Positions 1 to 11,137 of a stretch of DNA of 64,000 nucleotides are shown one piece after another. Both the position numbers and the translations under genes were made by a program. The stretch covers positions 1,508,001 to 1,572,000 of the forward strand of contig NC_092603.1 in the NCBI RefSeq assembly GCF_047663525.1, given 5' to 3'. The notes beneath the pieces were generated by a model that saw only the letters and a program-made list of their open reading frames with translations, had not been told where the DNA came from and made no database searches. This DNA comes from Anas platyrhynchos. Lineage: Eukaryota; Chordata; Aves; Anseriformes; Anatidae. Within the stretch, counting starts at the first letter, position 1, and each line of letters starts with the position of its first letter.

Positions 1-339
1 TTACTTAGAGTGATGGTGTTCTCAGACATGCTTTCTTGCTCGCCCTGCCTGCAAGCACTTCTGTGCAAACTGCCATGCCATGCCCTGACCAACACGCCAT
101 GCTCTGTTCACCACGCTCCTGGACTCTCGCTCTCCCTAGGCTTCTGCCATTATATGACAGAAAGGAGGCTTCTGGATCCTCCCATGCCTCATCAGCTGGC
201 CTCACAAGGGCTGCTGAGTCCTAGCAGCTCCCTTGGATTCCTCGAATACCCTCGATGAAGGAAAACCCCTGCATGCCTCGATCCCCCACTCTGCTGCAGG
301 ACGCATCTGCCCTGGAGCCGATTGTCTCGTCTTCTTTTG
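1..339. other. Unit 1 backbone, no gene seen
   Basis: Repeated at 10459, 22020, 31799, 51285 and 60368. The frames are open by chance on both strands and differ between copies. Confidence 0.5.
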
Positions 340-679
340 TAATGATTTAAAATATTCCCACACTTGGAATTTCCCTGTTCAGAAGTTGACTTATTTAATT
401 ACACGGAGTATTGCTAATTCTTTTACATCGAAATCCATGCTAAATAATTCATGCTTTCATGCACAAAGACAAATTCATAAATGGAGTTAGGAATGGAGAA
501 CTGGAGCCCACAAATGGGGTTTGCAAACTTGAAGCAAAGGCATGCCTGAAGTCTGAGTGCCCCCCACAAGCTGGTGCAGGTCTCAGCATGCAGGGAGGGG
601 TGCAGGGTAGCCACTGGCCCCACTGCCCCTCATTCTTGCCCTGCTCCTGCAGGACCAAGGAGACGTGAGCCAAGAGTGC
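340..679 (-). pseudogene. Relic BG 3' end, unit 1
   Basis: Matches the BGL1 3' flank 2870-3150 in order: aatgatttaaaatattc, the agtattgctaattcttttac run, cctgaagtc, ggccccactgcccctcattc, gctcctgcagga. It breaks into CR1 sequence near 680, where a B30.2 C-terminus would begin. Confidence 0.7.
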
Positions 680-977
680 AGAAATTTCTTCTCAGAAAGA
701 ATGGTTAGGCATTGGAACGGGTTGTCCTGGGAGTTGGTGCAGTCACTGTCCCTGGGGGCGTTTAAGGAAAGGCTGGACGTGGTGCTTAGGGACATGGTTT
801 AGTGGGTAATAGTGGTGGCAGAGAGGTGGTTGGCCCAGATGTGAGAAACAAAGATGTGATTTTGCAGCAGAAGGTGTGTTTTTGCAGTGGAAAATGACTC
901 TATCCTTGCATACTTGGAAGGGATTTTTAAGTCATGACAGTGGCGTAGCAGTGATGACCTTAGAGGTCTTTTCCAAC
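680..977 (+). mobile_element. CR1 LINE 3' end, plus strand, unit 1
   Basis: The plus frame [20 protein letters not shown] followed by [13 protein letters not shown] is the CR1 ORF2 C-terminus; the 3' UTR follows and ends at the LTR in ttttccaac. Confidence 0.82.
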
Positions 978-1630
978 TGTACTGGGTCTGTCTGGGATGT
1001 TAACTTTCCCTGCAGCAGCCCATACAGTGCTGTGCTCTGCACTTGGAGCTAGAACAGCAGTGGTATCACACCAGAGTTGTGTCTGCTGCTGAGCAGTGCT
1101 GGCACAGCATCGGGACTCTCTCTAACCCTCCTAGGGGGTGGGCAAAAAAGTGAGAGAAGAAACATCACCAGAGCACGCTGACCTAAACCAACCAAAGGGA
1201 TATTCCATACCGTGTGATGTCACACTCAGCAATAAAAGGTGGAAAAAGGAAGAAGAGAGGAGGGGTGGGCTCGCATTGTGAAAACGTCGGTCCTCCTCCC
1301 GAACACCGGCTACGTGTGTTGAGGCCCTCTTTCAAGGATGTGGTCAATCATTGCTCATTTGTGGGAAGTAGAGAGTAATTTCTTTCCTCTGCACTTCCAC
1401 ATAGCCTTTATTTGATTTGTTTGTTTGTTTGTTTGTTTTTCCCATTCCCCCTCCCTTTTCCCCTTTCCTTTTTTCCTTTTTTTTTTTTTCCCTTTATTTG
1501 AATTGCTTAGTTAACAATAACATTTCCTTAATATTTTTTTTTTCCTTTAGTTAAGTTATCCTTACTTCAACCCGTGAGCTGTTCTTTACTTTACTTCTTC
1601 CCCACCTCATGTAGGGAGGGGGAGTGATTT
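978..1630 (+). mobile_element. Solo LTR fossil (ERVL type), unit 1
   Basis: Begins TGTACTGGGTCTG within the CR1 3' end and matches the avian ERVL-type LTR I recall (tgctgagcagtgctggc, accaaccaaagggatattcc). Broken; no internal viral genes. Confidence 0.7.
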
Positions 1631-1662
1631 TGCACAGGATCTTCCTGTGCAAAACTTTATTT

Positions 1663-2240
1663 CACAGAATCATAGAATTGTAGAATATCCCGAGTTGGAA
1701 GGGACCTATAAGGATCATCAAGTGCAACTCCTGGCACAGCACAGGTCTGCCCAAAAGTTTAGACCATGGGACTAAGTGCACAGTCCAATCGCTTTTTAAA
1801 TTCAGGCAGGCTTGGTGCAGTGAGTACTTCCCTGGGGAGCGCGTTCCAGTGTGCAACCACCCTCTTGGTGAAGAACCTCTTCCTGATGTCCAGCGTAAAC
1901 TTCCCCTGCCTCAGCTTAATGCCATTCCCGTGGGTCCTATCACTGGTGTTTACAGAGCATAGGTCACCTGCCTCTCCACTCCCCCTTGCAAGGAAGTTGT
2001 AGACCATGATGAGGTCCCCCCTCAGCCTCCTCTTCTTCGGGCTGAACAGGCCCAGTGCCCTCAGCCATCTTCGTTGCCCTCCTCTGGGCACTCTCCAACA
2101 GTTTAAAGTCCTCTTTGTACTGTGGTGCCCAGAACTGCACACAGTACTCGAGCTGAGGCCCCACCAGCGCAGAGCAGAGCGGGACAATCACTTCCCTCAA
2201 CCAACGAGCAATGCCGTGCTCGATGCACCCCAGGGTACGC
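1663..2240 (-). mobile_element. CR1 LINE 3' of BGL1
   Basis: About 578 bp, minus strand, 5'-truncated: [40 protein letters not shown], and tail cacagaatcatagaattg. The BGL5 flank near 43470 is the empty equivalent (cttcatttgccacagtc). Confidence 0.85.
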
Positions 2241-3190
2241 TTGCCACAGTTCTGTTGCTGCTGTGCCTTTTTGTGCTCCAGAGGGGGGAACATAAAGCCC
2301 CCACAGGCTGCTCATGCTCAGCACCAGGCACAGAGCAAAGATCAACCCCAACCTAGGAGGCAAAAGTGGCCTGCAATGGCCAGCAGCACACGGTGACCAC
2401 ATCCCTTGCCCTGGGGTCTGCAAGCATTGCAAGCAGAGGGGAGAGGAGTGAGAAGAGCTGCTGCTGCCCCTGTGCTGCCCACTGTGGCTCAGAGGCAGGG
2501 TGAGACCTGTGGGTGCCAGCAGGGCTTGTGCCCCAGCACAGGAGCCCTGTGCAGGGCAGAGCCCAAAGCACCACAGCTTCCCAAGCTCCACTTCCTTCAA
2601 GATTCCCACAGACCCAGTCCTTTCCAGTGCTTCTCCCCATGCTTCATGGGATGGATTCCACAGCATCCTGCCTTCCCCAAGCCCTCCCACAGCATCCAAC
2701 TCAGAAAGCATCCCAGCCCTGCAGCATCCTGGTCCCAGAGCATCCGACCACGAGAACAGCTTTGCTGCCCTCCACTGTAGCCAGGCACCGGCTCAAATCC
2801 AGCTTCCACTGGACTTTTCTGCCCTGCCACTTCAAGTTTCCTGTTCTTTTGGGGGTATGCAGCTTCCTTCAATAATGATTTAAAATATTCACACGCTGGG
2901 ATTTTCCATGTTCAGAAGTTGATTTATTCATTTACAAGGAGTATTACTAATTCTTTTACATCTAAATTCATCACTGGAGTTAGAAACATGTTTCCCAAAA
3001 ACACAGAAAAAGGGCTGCCTGAAGTCATTACCCCCCACCATCTGCCACAGGTCTCAGCGTGCAGGCAGAAACACAGGGCAGCCCCTGGCCCCACTGCCCC
3101 TCATTCCTGCAGTGCTCCTGCAGGATGAAGGAGAGGTGATGCAGGAGTGTCTGGAGAAGGGCAGGAGCTCCGCAGGGCTGGGGACAGGGT
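2241..3190 (-). other. BGL1 3' UTR and 3' flank
   Basis: Contains the poly(A) signal and a conserved C-rich stretch with repeated agcatcc motifs (2640-2750). No gene seen. Confidence 0.5.
2923..2928 (-). terminator. BGL1 candidate poly(A) signal
   Basis: AATAAA on the minus strand, about 265 bp after the stop codon. It is conserved at the equivalent place in BGL2, BGL4 and BGL5. Confidence 0.5.
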
Positions 3191-3726
3191 CTACAGGGTG
3201 CTGTCCCTCAGGCACAGCTGGGCATTCGTCCCCAGCCAGAACCAGGGGCGCATGCTCTCCCCTTTCCGGAAGACATCTGTGAAAGTGAAGATCTCGACCC
3301 AATTGTCATGGTTTATAAAAGACACCTGCCCCTCAGTACAGTCAAGACAGACCCAGATCCTCGTGGGGACAGGGGACAGGGACAAGGGGGTGGGAGGAGA
3401 TGTGAGAGACTTGAGATTGTCATAACAGTACTCCACGGCCCAGATCCCTTCTTTAGGGCTCATGTTGATCCACCCCTTCCTCTTCACAGATGCCCTGGCC
3501 ACCCCCACAGCCCACCCTGAATGCTTTAGCCCCTCTCCCTCCACCTCCACCAACCAGCAGTGCCTCCCCTCTCTGAACTCCTCACGTCCTAGAACGCAAC
3601 AACAAGTGTCAAATCTCTCTGGTGTGTCAGGCACCTGCTGCTGTTCAGTTTCCCGTTTCACACTGCAGTTGTCCTGAGACAGGACAAGCAGGGAATGAGC
3701 CGTGTGTGGATCCAGGGTCACCTTCA
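3191..3726 (-). CDS. BGL1 B30.2 (PRY-SPRY) exon
   Basis: The exon starts at an acceptor tgtccctgcag and ends at TAG 3191-3193 after LCLRDSTL. The landmarks are KVTLDPHTAH (PRY), GRHCWLVEVEGEG, WAVGVARASVKRKG, EGIWAVEY, IWVCLDCTEGQVSFIN and RPWFWLG. About 178 residues is a full-length B30.2 domain. In mammalian butyrophilins this domain is the cytosolic ligand-sensing part; its partner here is unknown. Confidence 0.9.
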
Positions 3727-6700
3727 CTGCAGGGACAGAAGGAGCCAGGCCATCAGGGGCAGAGCTCAGCCCTGGGCAGGCTTTTCCCAGCTCAGGGCCA
3801 GGAGCTGCCCCACGGGGCAGGAGATGGGGCACCTCTTGGCTCCTGAACATGCCCCACCAGAGGGAGGAGGAGCACCTCAGAGGACAACCCAGTGCACACC
3901 TACCTCTATTTTGAGGCAGTAGAAACCTTCTCCATGCTGGAAGGAGAGGGGAGAGCTGGTCACAGCCCATGGCCGGTGCCCAGTGGGTGTGGGTTTTGTG
4001 AGGGGTCAGCCCTGGGATGCTCTGTCCCAATTGCCCACCCTCCCCTGCACATTGCCTTGACATTGCCCTTGGGCTCAAGCTCAGGAACACTCACCCTGCC
4101 CTGCAGCTTGTTCCCCTGGAAAAAGAAAGCAAAAGCAATGTCTGATGAGAGGGGAGAGCTTCTCACCCCATGCCTGAACCCCAAACTGCTTTGTTATGCT
4201 GCAGGATACTCACTGAGCTTTGCATCTTTTTTCTCTGTCAAACAAAAGCAAAAAGAAAGCACGATGGACAAGGACATCTTGCCTTCTCAAAATGTCCACT
4301 GGTAGAACCCAAAGGCCTTCATTTGGGAGAGGGATGGGCACTCACCCAGCTCTGTGGCTAGTTCCTCTGCAAAAGAAAAGCAAAAACACTTGGTGAGATA
4401 GTACAGATTCTCATTACATGACAAGAACTCATTTTCTTTGGGTTTGGGGCCAGACACTCACGCTGTCTTGCAGATTGGTGCTCTAAAAATGAGAAGAAAA
4501 TCATGGTGAGAGGGAACAGCTTCCCATCCCATTGTGATGACCCCGAATTCTTACAGATACTGATGGAGACTTACCCAGCCTTAGATTCTTTTTCTCTGCA
4601 AAAGAAAGAGAAAAACAATGCATGGTCAGAGGGGAAAGCTTCTCCTCCCATAGCTCCCATTGGAAGACATGAAGTTCTTTCCGTTGGGGAGGGACACTCA
4701 CCCAGCTCTGCAGCCAGTTCCACTGCAAAAGGAAAGCAAAGGCAATGCATGATCAGAGGGGACAACTTCTCATCCCATGGCTGCTTCCACGGGAAGACCA
4801 CAAATTCCTTCATTTTGTGGAGGGACACTCACCCAGCCTTTTATCTTTTTGTACTGGAACAGAAAGGTAAAAGGAATGCATGATCAGAGGGGACAGCTTC
4901 TCGTCATATGCCTGCTCCCATGGCTACGCCCCTAAATTTATTCTTCTAGGAAGTGGCCAAATATAACTTTGCTCCCAAAGGAGGGACCAGACTAATAGTG
5001 AATGAAGTTCATCTGTGAGCATGGTTTGTGCAAGCAGAACAACCAGCACAGAAACTTGTGCAGCTTTCAGTACGATGCCACCGAAAGACAACTGGAACTG
5101 AATGGGGATGGGTGGAGGACGTTCCTGTCCTGGAAGCGTCAATGCCAAGTGGGGCAACCCCGCAGTTCGCTTCCCGTCCACACCTTGATCCCCGTTCCCT
5201 TCAGCCATCCCGGCCGTGTCCCATGCCCGGGGAAGCCCCGCACTCCCCACTCCCGTGTCAGGGTGAGGAGCCCGCCTAGGGCTGCTCTGTCCCAGTTGCC
5301 TACCCTCCCCTGAACATCGCCTTCATGTTGCCGAGGACACTCACCCAGCTCTGCTGCTTGTTCCTCTGAAGAAAAGAAAAAAAGAGGGGGAGAGAAAAGA
5401 AATGCCTGATGAGAGGGAAGAGCTTCTAATTCCATCGCTGGACCCCATACTGTTTGTTGTGGTGCAGGATACTCACCGAGTTCTGTATCCTTCCTCACTG
5501 TCAAACAAAAGCAAAAAGAATGCATGATGGAAACGGACATCTTGCCTTCTCAGAATGCCCACTGTTAGAACCCAAATTCCTTCATTTTGGGGAGGGATGG
5601 GCACTCACCCAGCTCTGCTTCTTTTGCCTCTGAAGAAAAAAAAAAAAAACGGGAAGAGAAAAGAAGTGCCCGTTGTGAGGGGAGATCTTCTCATTCCATC
5701 ACTGGACCCCATAGTGTTTTGTTGTGGTGGAGGATACTCACTGAGTTCGTTATTCTTTCTCACTGTCAAACAAAAGCAAAAAGAATGCATGATAGAAAAG
5801 GACAACTTCCCATCCCACACTGCCCACCAATAGGGCCCAAATGCCTTCATTTTGGGGAGGGACACTCACCCAGCTCTTCAGTTAGATATTCTGCAAAAGA
5901 AAAGCAAAAATACTTGGTGAGAGAATACAGATTCTCATTACATGACAAGAACTCATTTTCTTTGGGTTTGGGGCCAGATACTCACGCAGTCTTGCAGATT
6001 GGTGAGCTAAAAATGAGAAGAAAATCATGGTGAGAGGGAACAGCTTCCCATCCCATTGCGATGACCCCAAATACATTCAGATGCTGATGGAGACTTACCC
6101 AGCCTTAGATCCTTTTCCTCTGCAAAAGAAAGAGAAAAGCAATGCATGATCAGAGGGGAAAGCGTCTCCTCCCATAGCTCCCATTGGAAGACATGAAGAC
6201 ATGATTGATATGATTGAATCATGGAAGACATGATTGTCGAGGACACTCACCCAGCTCTCCTACTTGTTCCTCTGAAGAAAAAAAAAAAAAAAGACGGGGA
6301 GAGAAAAGAAATGTCTGATGAGAGGGGAGATCTTCTCATTCCATCACTGGACCCCATAGTGTTTTGTTGTGGTGGAGGATACTCACTGCGTTCTTTATTC
6401 TTTCTCACTGTCAAACAAAAGCAAAAAGTATACATGATAGAAAGGGACAACTTCCCATCCCACACTGCCCACCAATAGGGCCCAAATGCCTTCATTTTGG
6501 GGAGGGACACTCACCCAGCTCTTCAGTTAGATACTCTGCATAAGAAAAGCAAAAATACTTGGTGAGAGAGTACAGATTCTCATTACATGATGAGAATCCA
6601 TTTCCCTAGGGTACACTCACGCAGTCTTCCAGATTGGCGCTCTAGAAATGAGAAGAAAATCATGGTGAGAGGGAACAGCTTCCCATCCCACTGCGATGAC

Positions 6701-9120
6701 CCCTTTGTGCAGCTCTCTGCACCGTGCCACCAACACACAATGGGAAGTGAATGGGGACAGGTGGAGGACGTCCCTGTCCCAGAAGCGTCTGTGGAGAGTG
6801 GGGCAGCCCCGCAGCTCGCTCCCCGTCCCCACTTTGATCCCCATTCCTTTCAGCCATCCTGGCCGTGTCCCGTGCCCAGGGCAGCCCCAGCCCCAGCATT
6901 CCCCACTCCCACCCCAGGCTCCAGCTGCTCCTCCAGCACCCCCAAGCCACCAGCACACAAGCCCCCAGAGCCCACCCAGACCAGGCCCTCCCGCAGGGAC
7001 ACCACTTCCCCAGGGGCTGGGGGCAGGGACTGCAAGGACTCACCCAGCTCTTGGCTCTGTGCCGCTGAAAAGCAAAGGCGGAGGAACAGGTGGTGAGCAG
7101 AGCAGCTTGGTTGCTGGGTGGGAACATGTGCAGGGGGGCTGTGCCTTGCCACCAGCCCCACGCTGCAGCCATGCTCCCTGGCATCCCAACCAAGACGATC
7201 CTAAGGCCTTTGGCATCCCCAGGAGAACATTCCCTTCCTCCTCCTACGCACCTCCCTGGGCCAGGGCTCAGCCCTGCTCCACACCCAGGGGGGTCCCTGC
7301 AGAACACCTCCCTCCGCTCCATCCCTGTGCTGCCAGCTTACCTTGTTTTCGAAAGAGATAAACACCGAGGCCAATGGACACAGCCAAAAGCACCAGGACC
7401 AGAGCCAGAGCCACCATCCAGGGCTGGGCGTTGTGGAAGAAGGGAGCTGAGAAAAGGCACCAGGAAAAGGGCTGTATTTACATGCCTGGGATTAGAAAAT
7501 CAAGACCAAGACTTCTCCTGGGTCGGGACAAGTGTGGGGGCCAGGAACACCTCACCCTGGCTGTGCCATTTGTACCTGAGATGTGCAGGGATGATTCCCA
7601 TTCCTGCTGGAGGCGGCTGCTCCTGACCACACAGGACAAGGGTCCCTCCACGCTCCCGGTCACGATGACGGCGCCTTCGATTTCAAAGAGCCCCTCCTGG
7701 TCTTGGGAATGTGTCTGGGGGTCTGAGGGCAGGTGCTGCCCGCGAGCATCCCTCCACAGCAGCTGTGGCAGCGGGTACCAGCCGGCCGATCGACACAGCA
7801 CCCGGACACCTCCGGCCTCGTAGCCCCCCAGGGAGAGGTGGGGGTCAGTGCCTGTGGCTGGGGGAAGAGCGCGTGACTGGGGCTTGACTTGGGGAGGGAT
7901 TGAGTTCCAAGGCAAAGACCCCATCTGCTCCCGTGCAGACACAGCCCAGACCCAGCCAGGGCCCCCATGGCTCTCAGACCAGTCCTTCCAAGCATGCACT
8001 CTTCCAAGCAGTTACAGACCATTGAGGAGAATCCCCTTCAGTCCTTGAAAGGACTCATTGATGGCCATGAGCATGGGACAGTGATCTGGGTGAAACACAC
8101 AAACCCAGGAATACCTGCACAATCTCCTTGAAGCATCAATCCAGCCACTAACCTGACACCTCCAGATTCACCGTTGCTTCATCATAAGCATCACCATCTT
8201 TCACGATGCAGATGTACTGGCCATCATCAGAGGGCCTCAGCCCCATGATTCGCAAGTCCAGGCTTCCAGCAGAGAGACCATCTCTGAGCAACTCTGTCCT
8301 CCCGGCATATGCCTCTATCTGCTCCTTGTACAGGTCCTCTCCATTGTGGTAGTGGTGCACTGTCTCAGAGAACTTGTCCCGGATCCACCTGACCTCCAAG
8401 CTGCGAGCATCGCGTTGAGGGGACAAGTGGCAGGGCAGCACGACATCCTGCCCCACAGTGGCAGTGAGAGGCTGGTCTGGTCCCACCACTCTGAGCTGGG
8501 CTGGGCAATGGAGAAGGGCACAGAGAGGCGGTGAGATTTTGCCATCATAAATTTAGGGGTAGTGAATGACGAAGTGTGAGCTGTGTGTGAGTTAGTGTGT
8601 GCTGTGTCCGCCTTGTCCTGTTGGATACCGGGGCAATAGGAGAGGGAGAGGAAGGACGTGTTGGAGAAGGAGGGGTGCTGGGAGTGGGAGCCCTCTCTGC
8701 AGCATTCAGGCGAAGGAGACACGGAAAGGGCAGTCAAGGCAGCGCCTGTATTGTGTGAAAGAACCAAAGGGAAAGCAAAACAATCTCCTTGAAGCATCAA
8801 TCCAGCAACTAACCTGACACCTCCAGATTCACCGTTGCTTCATCATAAGCACCACCATCTTTCACGATGCAGATGTGTGAAAGAACCAAAGGGAAAGCGA
8901 AACCGAGAGGGTTTGAGCTGTGGGCTCAGGTTCCCCCTGTCCCACAGCCAATCCCAGCCCCACAGCAGCACGTCTGTCAGGCACAGGGGGAGAGCCCCCA
9001 GCAGCCCCGCAGGATCCTACCTGAGCTCAGCCAGAGGACGAGCAGAGTGACGAAGGAAATCAGGAGGCCACTGGCATAGCTGGTGAGTCTGGGGTGGCTG
9101 CAGACACAGGAGAGCCCCAT
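3191..9120 (-). CDS. BGL1: BG/butyrophilin-like receptor, V-C-TM-19 heptads-B30.2, apparently intact
   Basis: A predicted type I membrane protein of the BG/butyrophilin immunoglobulin family. The coding exons are 9021-9120, 8153-8500, 7576-7857, 7342-7446, nineteen 21-bp exons, 3904-3936 and 3191-3726. All have GT/AG borders and phase 1 joins, giving 1803 bp and 600 residues: signal peptide 1-33, IgV 34-149, IgC 150-243, transmembrane exon 244-278, coiled-coil heptads 279-411, linker 412-422, B30.2 423-600. No stop interrupts any exon. The V domain is closest in look to chicken BG, while the IgC and B30.2 exons follow mammalian butyrophilin. Chicken BG genes are known to lack both IgC and B30.2, so this is a composite layout. 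Expression and ligand are not visible from sequence. Confidence 0.85.
4095..7064 (-). CDS. BGL1 array of nineteen 21-bp heptad exons
   Basis: In transcript order the exons start (left coordinate, each 21 bp) at 7044, 6621, 6515, 6387, 6251, 6099, 5986, 5870, 5742, 5609, 5477, 5345, 4833, 4702, 4575, 4462, 4346, 4214 and 4095. Each lies between a pyrimidine-rich acceptor and a GTGAGT or GTAAGT donor, in phase 1, and is open. Typical heptads are EEQAAEL, VRKDTEL, EYLTEEL, VELAAEL and EKKNLRL: Leu at position 7 and charged residues elsewhere, as in a coiled coil. Exon classes recur in the same order, which suggests block duplication. Introns are about 110 bp except for 4854-5344 and 6642-7043. 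The 33-bp linker exon 3904-3936 (AWRRFLLPQNR) follows. Confidence 0.85.
7342..7446 (-). CDS. BGL1 transmembrane exon
   Basis: 35 codons: a short stem APFFHNAQPW, about 21 hydrophobic residues (VALALVLVLLAVSIGLGVYL) and the basic stop-transfer FRKQ. This places the heptads and B30.2 domain in the cytoplasm. Confidence 0.9.
7576..7857 (-). CDS. BGL1 IgC-like exon (butyrophilin type)
   Basis: A 94-codon domain that begins GTDPHLS and contains VLCRSAGWYPLPQLLWRD and EEGLFEI-like QEGLFEIEG, the signature of the second Ig domain of butyrophilins. The disulphide pair would be Cys171 and Cys225. The phase is 1 on both sides. Confidence 0.88.
8153..8500 (-). CDS. BGL1 IgV exon (BG type)
   Basis: This 116-codon exon carries the V-set landmarks: Cys57 in VVLPC, Trp72 in VRWIR and Cys131 in DDGQYIC, with the Cys pair 74 residues apart. 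The motifs VHHY, AGRTEL and RDGLSAGSLDLRI are the same as in chicken BG V domains. The acceptor reads cattgcccag and the donor gttagtgg. Confidence 0.9.
8782..8877 (-). repeat. Partial IgV copy inside BGL1 intron 1
   Basis: About 96 bp repeating 8121-8215 (the last part of the IgV exon with its donor and some intron), in the same orientation and nearly identical. It is flanked on both sides by a copy of tgtgaaagaaccaaaggga, which occurs once in the other genes. It has no acceptor, so it is not a usable exon. Confidence 0.8.
9021..9120 (-). CDS. BGL1 signal peptide exon
   Basis: The minus-strand ATG at 9118-9120 opens MGLSCVCSHPRLTSYASGLL, followed by a hydrophobic run rich in L, V and I. The exon stops after one base of a codon at a GTAGGATCC donor. 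The same 100-bp exon in the same position in the other copies decides this start; longer upstream frames are not conserved. Confidence 0.8.
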
Positions 9121-9599
9121 CTGTGCTGCAGCGGGAGCAGGAGCAGGAGCAGAAGAGAGAGGGGACCAAGGGGCTGCAGGCACCACAGGCAGATGGGGAA
9201 GGAGTCCCCCTGGGCCTGGGCACAAATAGCCACAGCCAGCAGCACCTTGGGCAGGGCGCAGAGCCTGCACTTTTGTCACGGACTGGAGGACACAGCAGGC
9301 AGCCCCCAGGGGTTCTTCTCCAATGGAGTACCAGCGACAGAGAGGTCCCTCACGGCACCCAGCAGAGCTGCAGAAAGCACAAGGCTACGCCCAAGTTCCC
9401 TAACCTTTGCCCAATTCCTGACTGCAATAACCCTCTGGGAGCACCTTTGTCCCTGGGGCAATGGGAGCAAGTGTCTGGGGAGCTCTAGAGGCTTGGCACC
9501 ACCATCCCATCACAGCTGGGTGTCCTGCCCAATGCCTTCAGCAAGCACAAGGGCTTGTCCCCAGCAGGAGCCTCTCCAGAACACCAGTTAATGCTAGTC
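9121..9599 (-). other. BGL1 5' flank
   Basis: No open gene is visible here. The stretch is conserved upstream of the start codon in the other copies and presumably holds the 5' UTR and promoter. No convincing TATA box was seen; a weak CTATTTG lies about 105 bp upstream of the ATG. Confidence 0.4.
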
Positions 9600-10457
9600 T
9601 TTCTCTGATGCTTCGACTCCGCCACTCCTCAAATCACTCTGCTCCTGCTCCTTGTGGGGTCCCTCTCATGGGATGCCGTCCTTCCAAAAATGATCCTGCG
9701 TGGTCTTTACTCTGGCATCCCAGTTGTCTGCCGTTCCTGCCCGCCTTTTTACATAGAGGGACGGAGAGTTCTTGCACTCTAAGGAAAACATCCTTAGAGT
9801 CTCCAGCTCTCCTCAGCTCCTTTGTCCCATAGGATGGTGTTCCAGGGGATCTCATCCTCTAGGTCTTTAAATAGCTTGGATTTGCTCTTTGGAAATTCAG
9901 GGTCCTGCCTTGGCCCTTTGCCAGGCCCACATTCCTGGAGATCACAAACTCAACCATGGCATGGTCACTGCAGCCCAGATTGCCTCCAGTCTTGACCTCT
10001 TTAATGAGCTTGTCTGCATAGGTGAGCACCAGGTCAAGTAACGCTTCTCGTTGGGTTGGTTTCTCTAGTACTTTTACCAGGAAGTAATCCTCAACGCGCT
10101 CTAGGAATCTCCTGGATTGCTAAAAACAATGTAGTTTTCCCAGCAGACATCCGGGTGGTTCAAGTCCCCCATCAGGATGAGAGCATGCAAGCACGATGCT
10201 TCTTGTAGTTGAAGCAAGAAGGCCTCATCCATAGGCTCCCCTTGATCAGGCAGCCTGTAGTAGACTCCGGAAGAACCGTGTTTCTGTGATAGCAATCAGG
10301 TCATATTTGTCTAATTTCCCCATGGTTTCCAATTCCTCTTGCTTGTTTCCTGTGCTGCGTACATTGGTGTAGAGGCATTTCAGGTGGGCTGTTGGTCGTA
10401 TTGCATTTCTAGAACCCTTCCTGTTGTATTGGGACAGGTCACGAGAGTTTCCCTGCC
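9600..10457 (-). mobile_element. CR1 LINE endonuclease-region fragment, unit 1/2 border
   Basis: Minus-strand ORF2 pieces: YDLIAITET, then GVYYRLPDQGEPMDEAFLLQ, LILMGDLNHPDVCWENY and further on DHAMVEFVISRNVGLAKGQG. A stretch between AITET and GVYYR is missing, and frames are broken. It is an old copy present in several units. Confidence 0.8.
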
Positions 10458-10458
10458 G

Positions 10459-10797
10459 TTACTTAGAGTGATGGTGTTCTCAGCCATGCTTTCTTGCTCG
10501 CCCTGCCTGCAAGCACTTCTGTGCAAACTGCCATGCCATGCCCTGACCAACACGCCATGCTCTGTTCACCACGCTCCTGGACTCTCGCTCTCCCTAGGCT
10601 TCTGCCATTATATGACAGAAAGGAGGCTTCTGGATCCTCCCATGCCTCATCAGCTGGCCTCACAAGGGCTGCTGAGTCCTAGCAGCTCCCTTGGATTCCT
10701 CGAATACCCTCGATGAAGGAAAACCCCTGCATGCCTCGATCCCCCACTCTGCTGCAGGACGCATCTGCCCTGGAGCCGATTGTCTCGTCTTCTTTTG
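10459..10797. other. Unit 2 backbone, no gene seen
   Basis: Almost identical to 1-339 at a displacement of 10458 bp. Confidence 0.5.
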
Positions 10798-11137
10798 TAA
10801 TGATTTAAAATATTCCCACACTTGGAATTTCCCTGTTCAGAAGTTGACTTATTTAATTACACGGAGTATTGCTAATTCTTTTACATCGAAATCCATGCTA
10901 AATAATTCATGCTTTCATGCACAAAGACAAATTCATAAATGGAGTTAGGAATGGAGAACTGGAGCCCACAAATGGGGTTTGCAAACTTGAAGCAAAGGCA
11001 TGCCTGAAGTCTGAGTGCCCCCCACAAGCTGGTGCAAGTTTCAGCATGCAGGGAGGGGTGCAGGGTAGCCACTGGCCCCACTGCCCCTCATTCTTGCCCT
11101 GCTCCTGCAGGACCAAGGAGACGTGAGCCAGGAGTGC
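10798..11137 (-). pseudogene. Relic BG 3' end, unit 2
   Basis: Near-identical to 340-679. Confidence 0.7.

Noticed and set aside
978-1630. Full endogenous retrovirus
   Set aside because: Only LTR sequence is present, with a 5-bp target duplication and no gag, pol or env-like frames nearby.
2500-2883. 127-codon plus-strand frame in the BGL1 3' flank (also in units 2, 4 and BGL5)
   Set aside because: Codon frame and length vary between copies, and there is no recognisable domain. It lies antisense to the 3' UTR region.
3750-4090. N-terminal extension of the B30.2 frame through 4090 (also in BGL2 to 14846)
   Set aside because: The frame crosses the linker exon, its introns and donor/acceptor signals. 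The acceptor at 3727 and the conserved linker exon explain it better as spliced.
4200-7064. CRISPR-like or satellite array of regularly spaced short repeats
   Set aside because: The repeats are 21-bp exons with splice signals in several sequence classes; the organism is a vertebrate and spacers are homologous introns.
6696-7361. 221-codon plus-strand open frame, and similar ones at 19724-20458, 26424-27137, 38821-39477, 47979-48713 and 55496-56209
   Set aside because: They lie antisense to the first stalk intron, the first microexon and the TM exon, are Pro/Ser-rich because of the C-rich strand, and shift frame between copies.
9017-9223. Alternative signal-exon frames such as one starting MPRPRGTPSPSACG
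   Set aside because: They are out of phase with the IgV exon. Only the MGLS frame joins in phase and is conserved in all copies.
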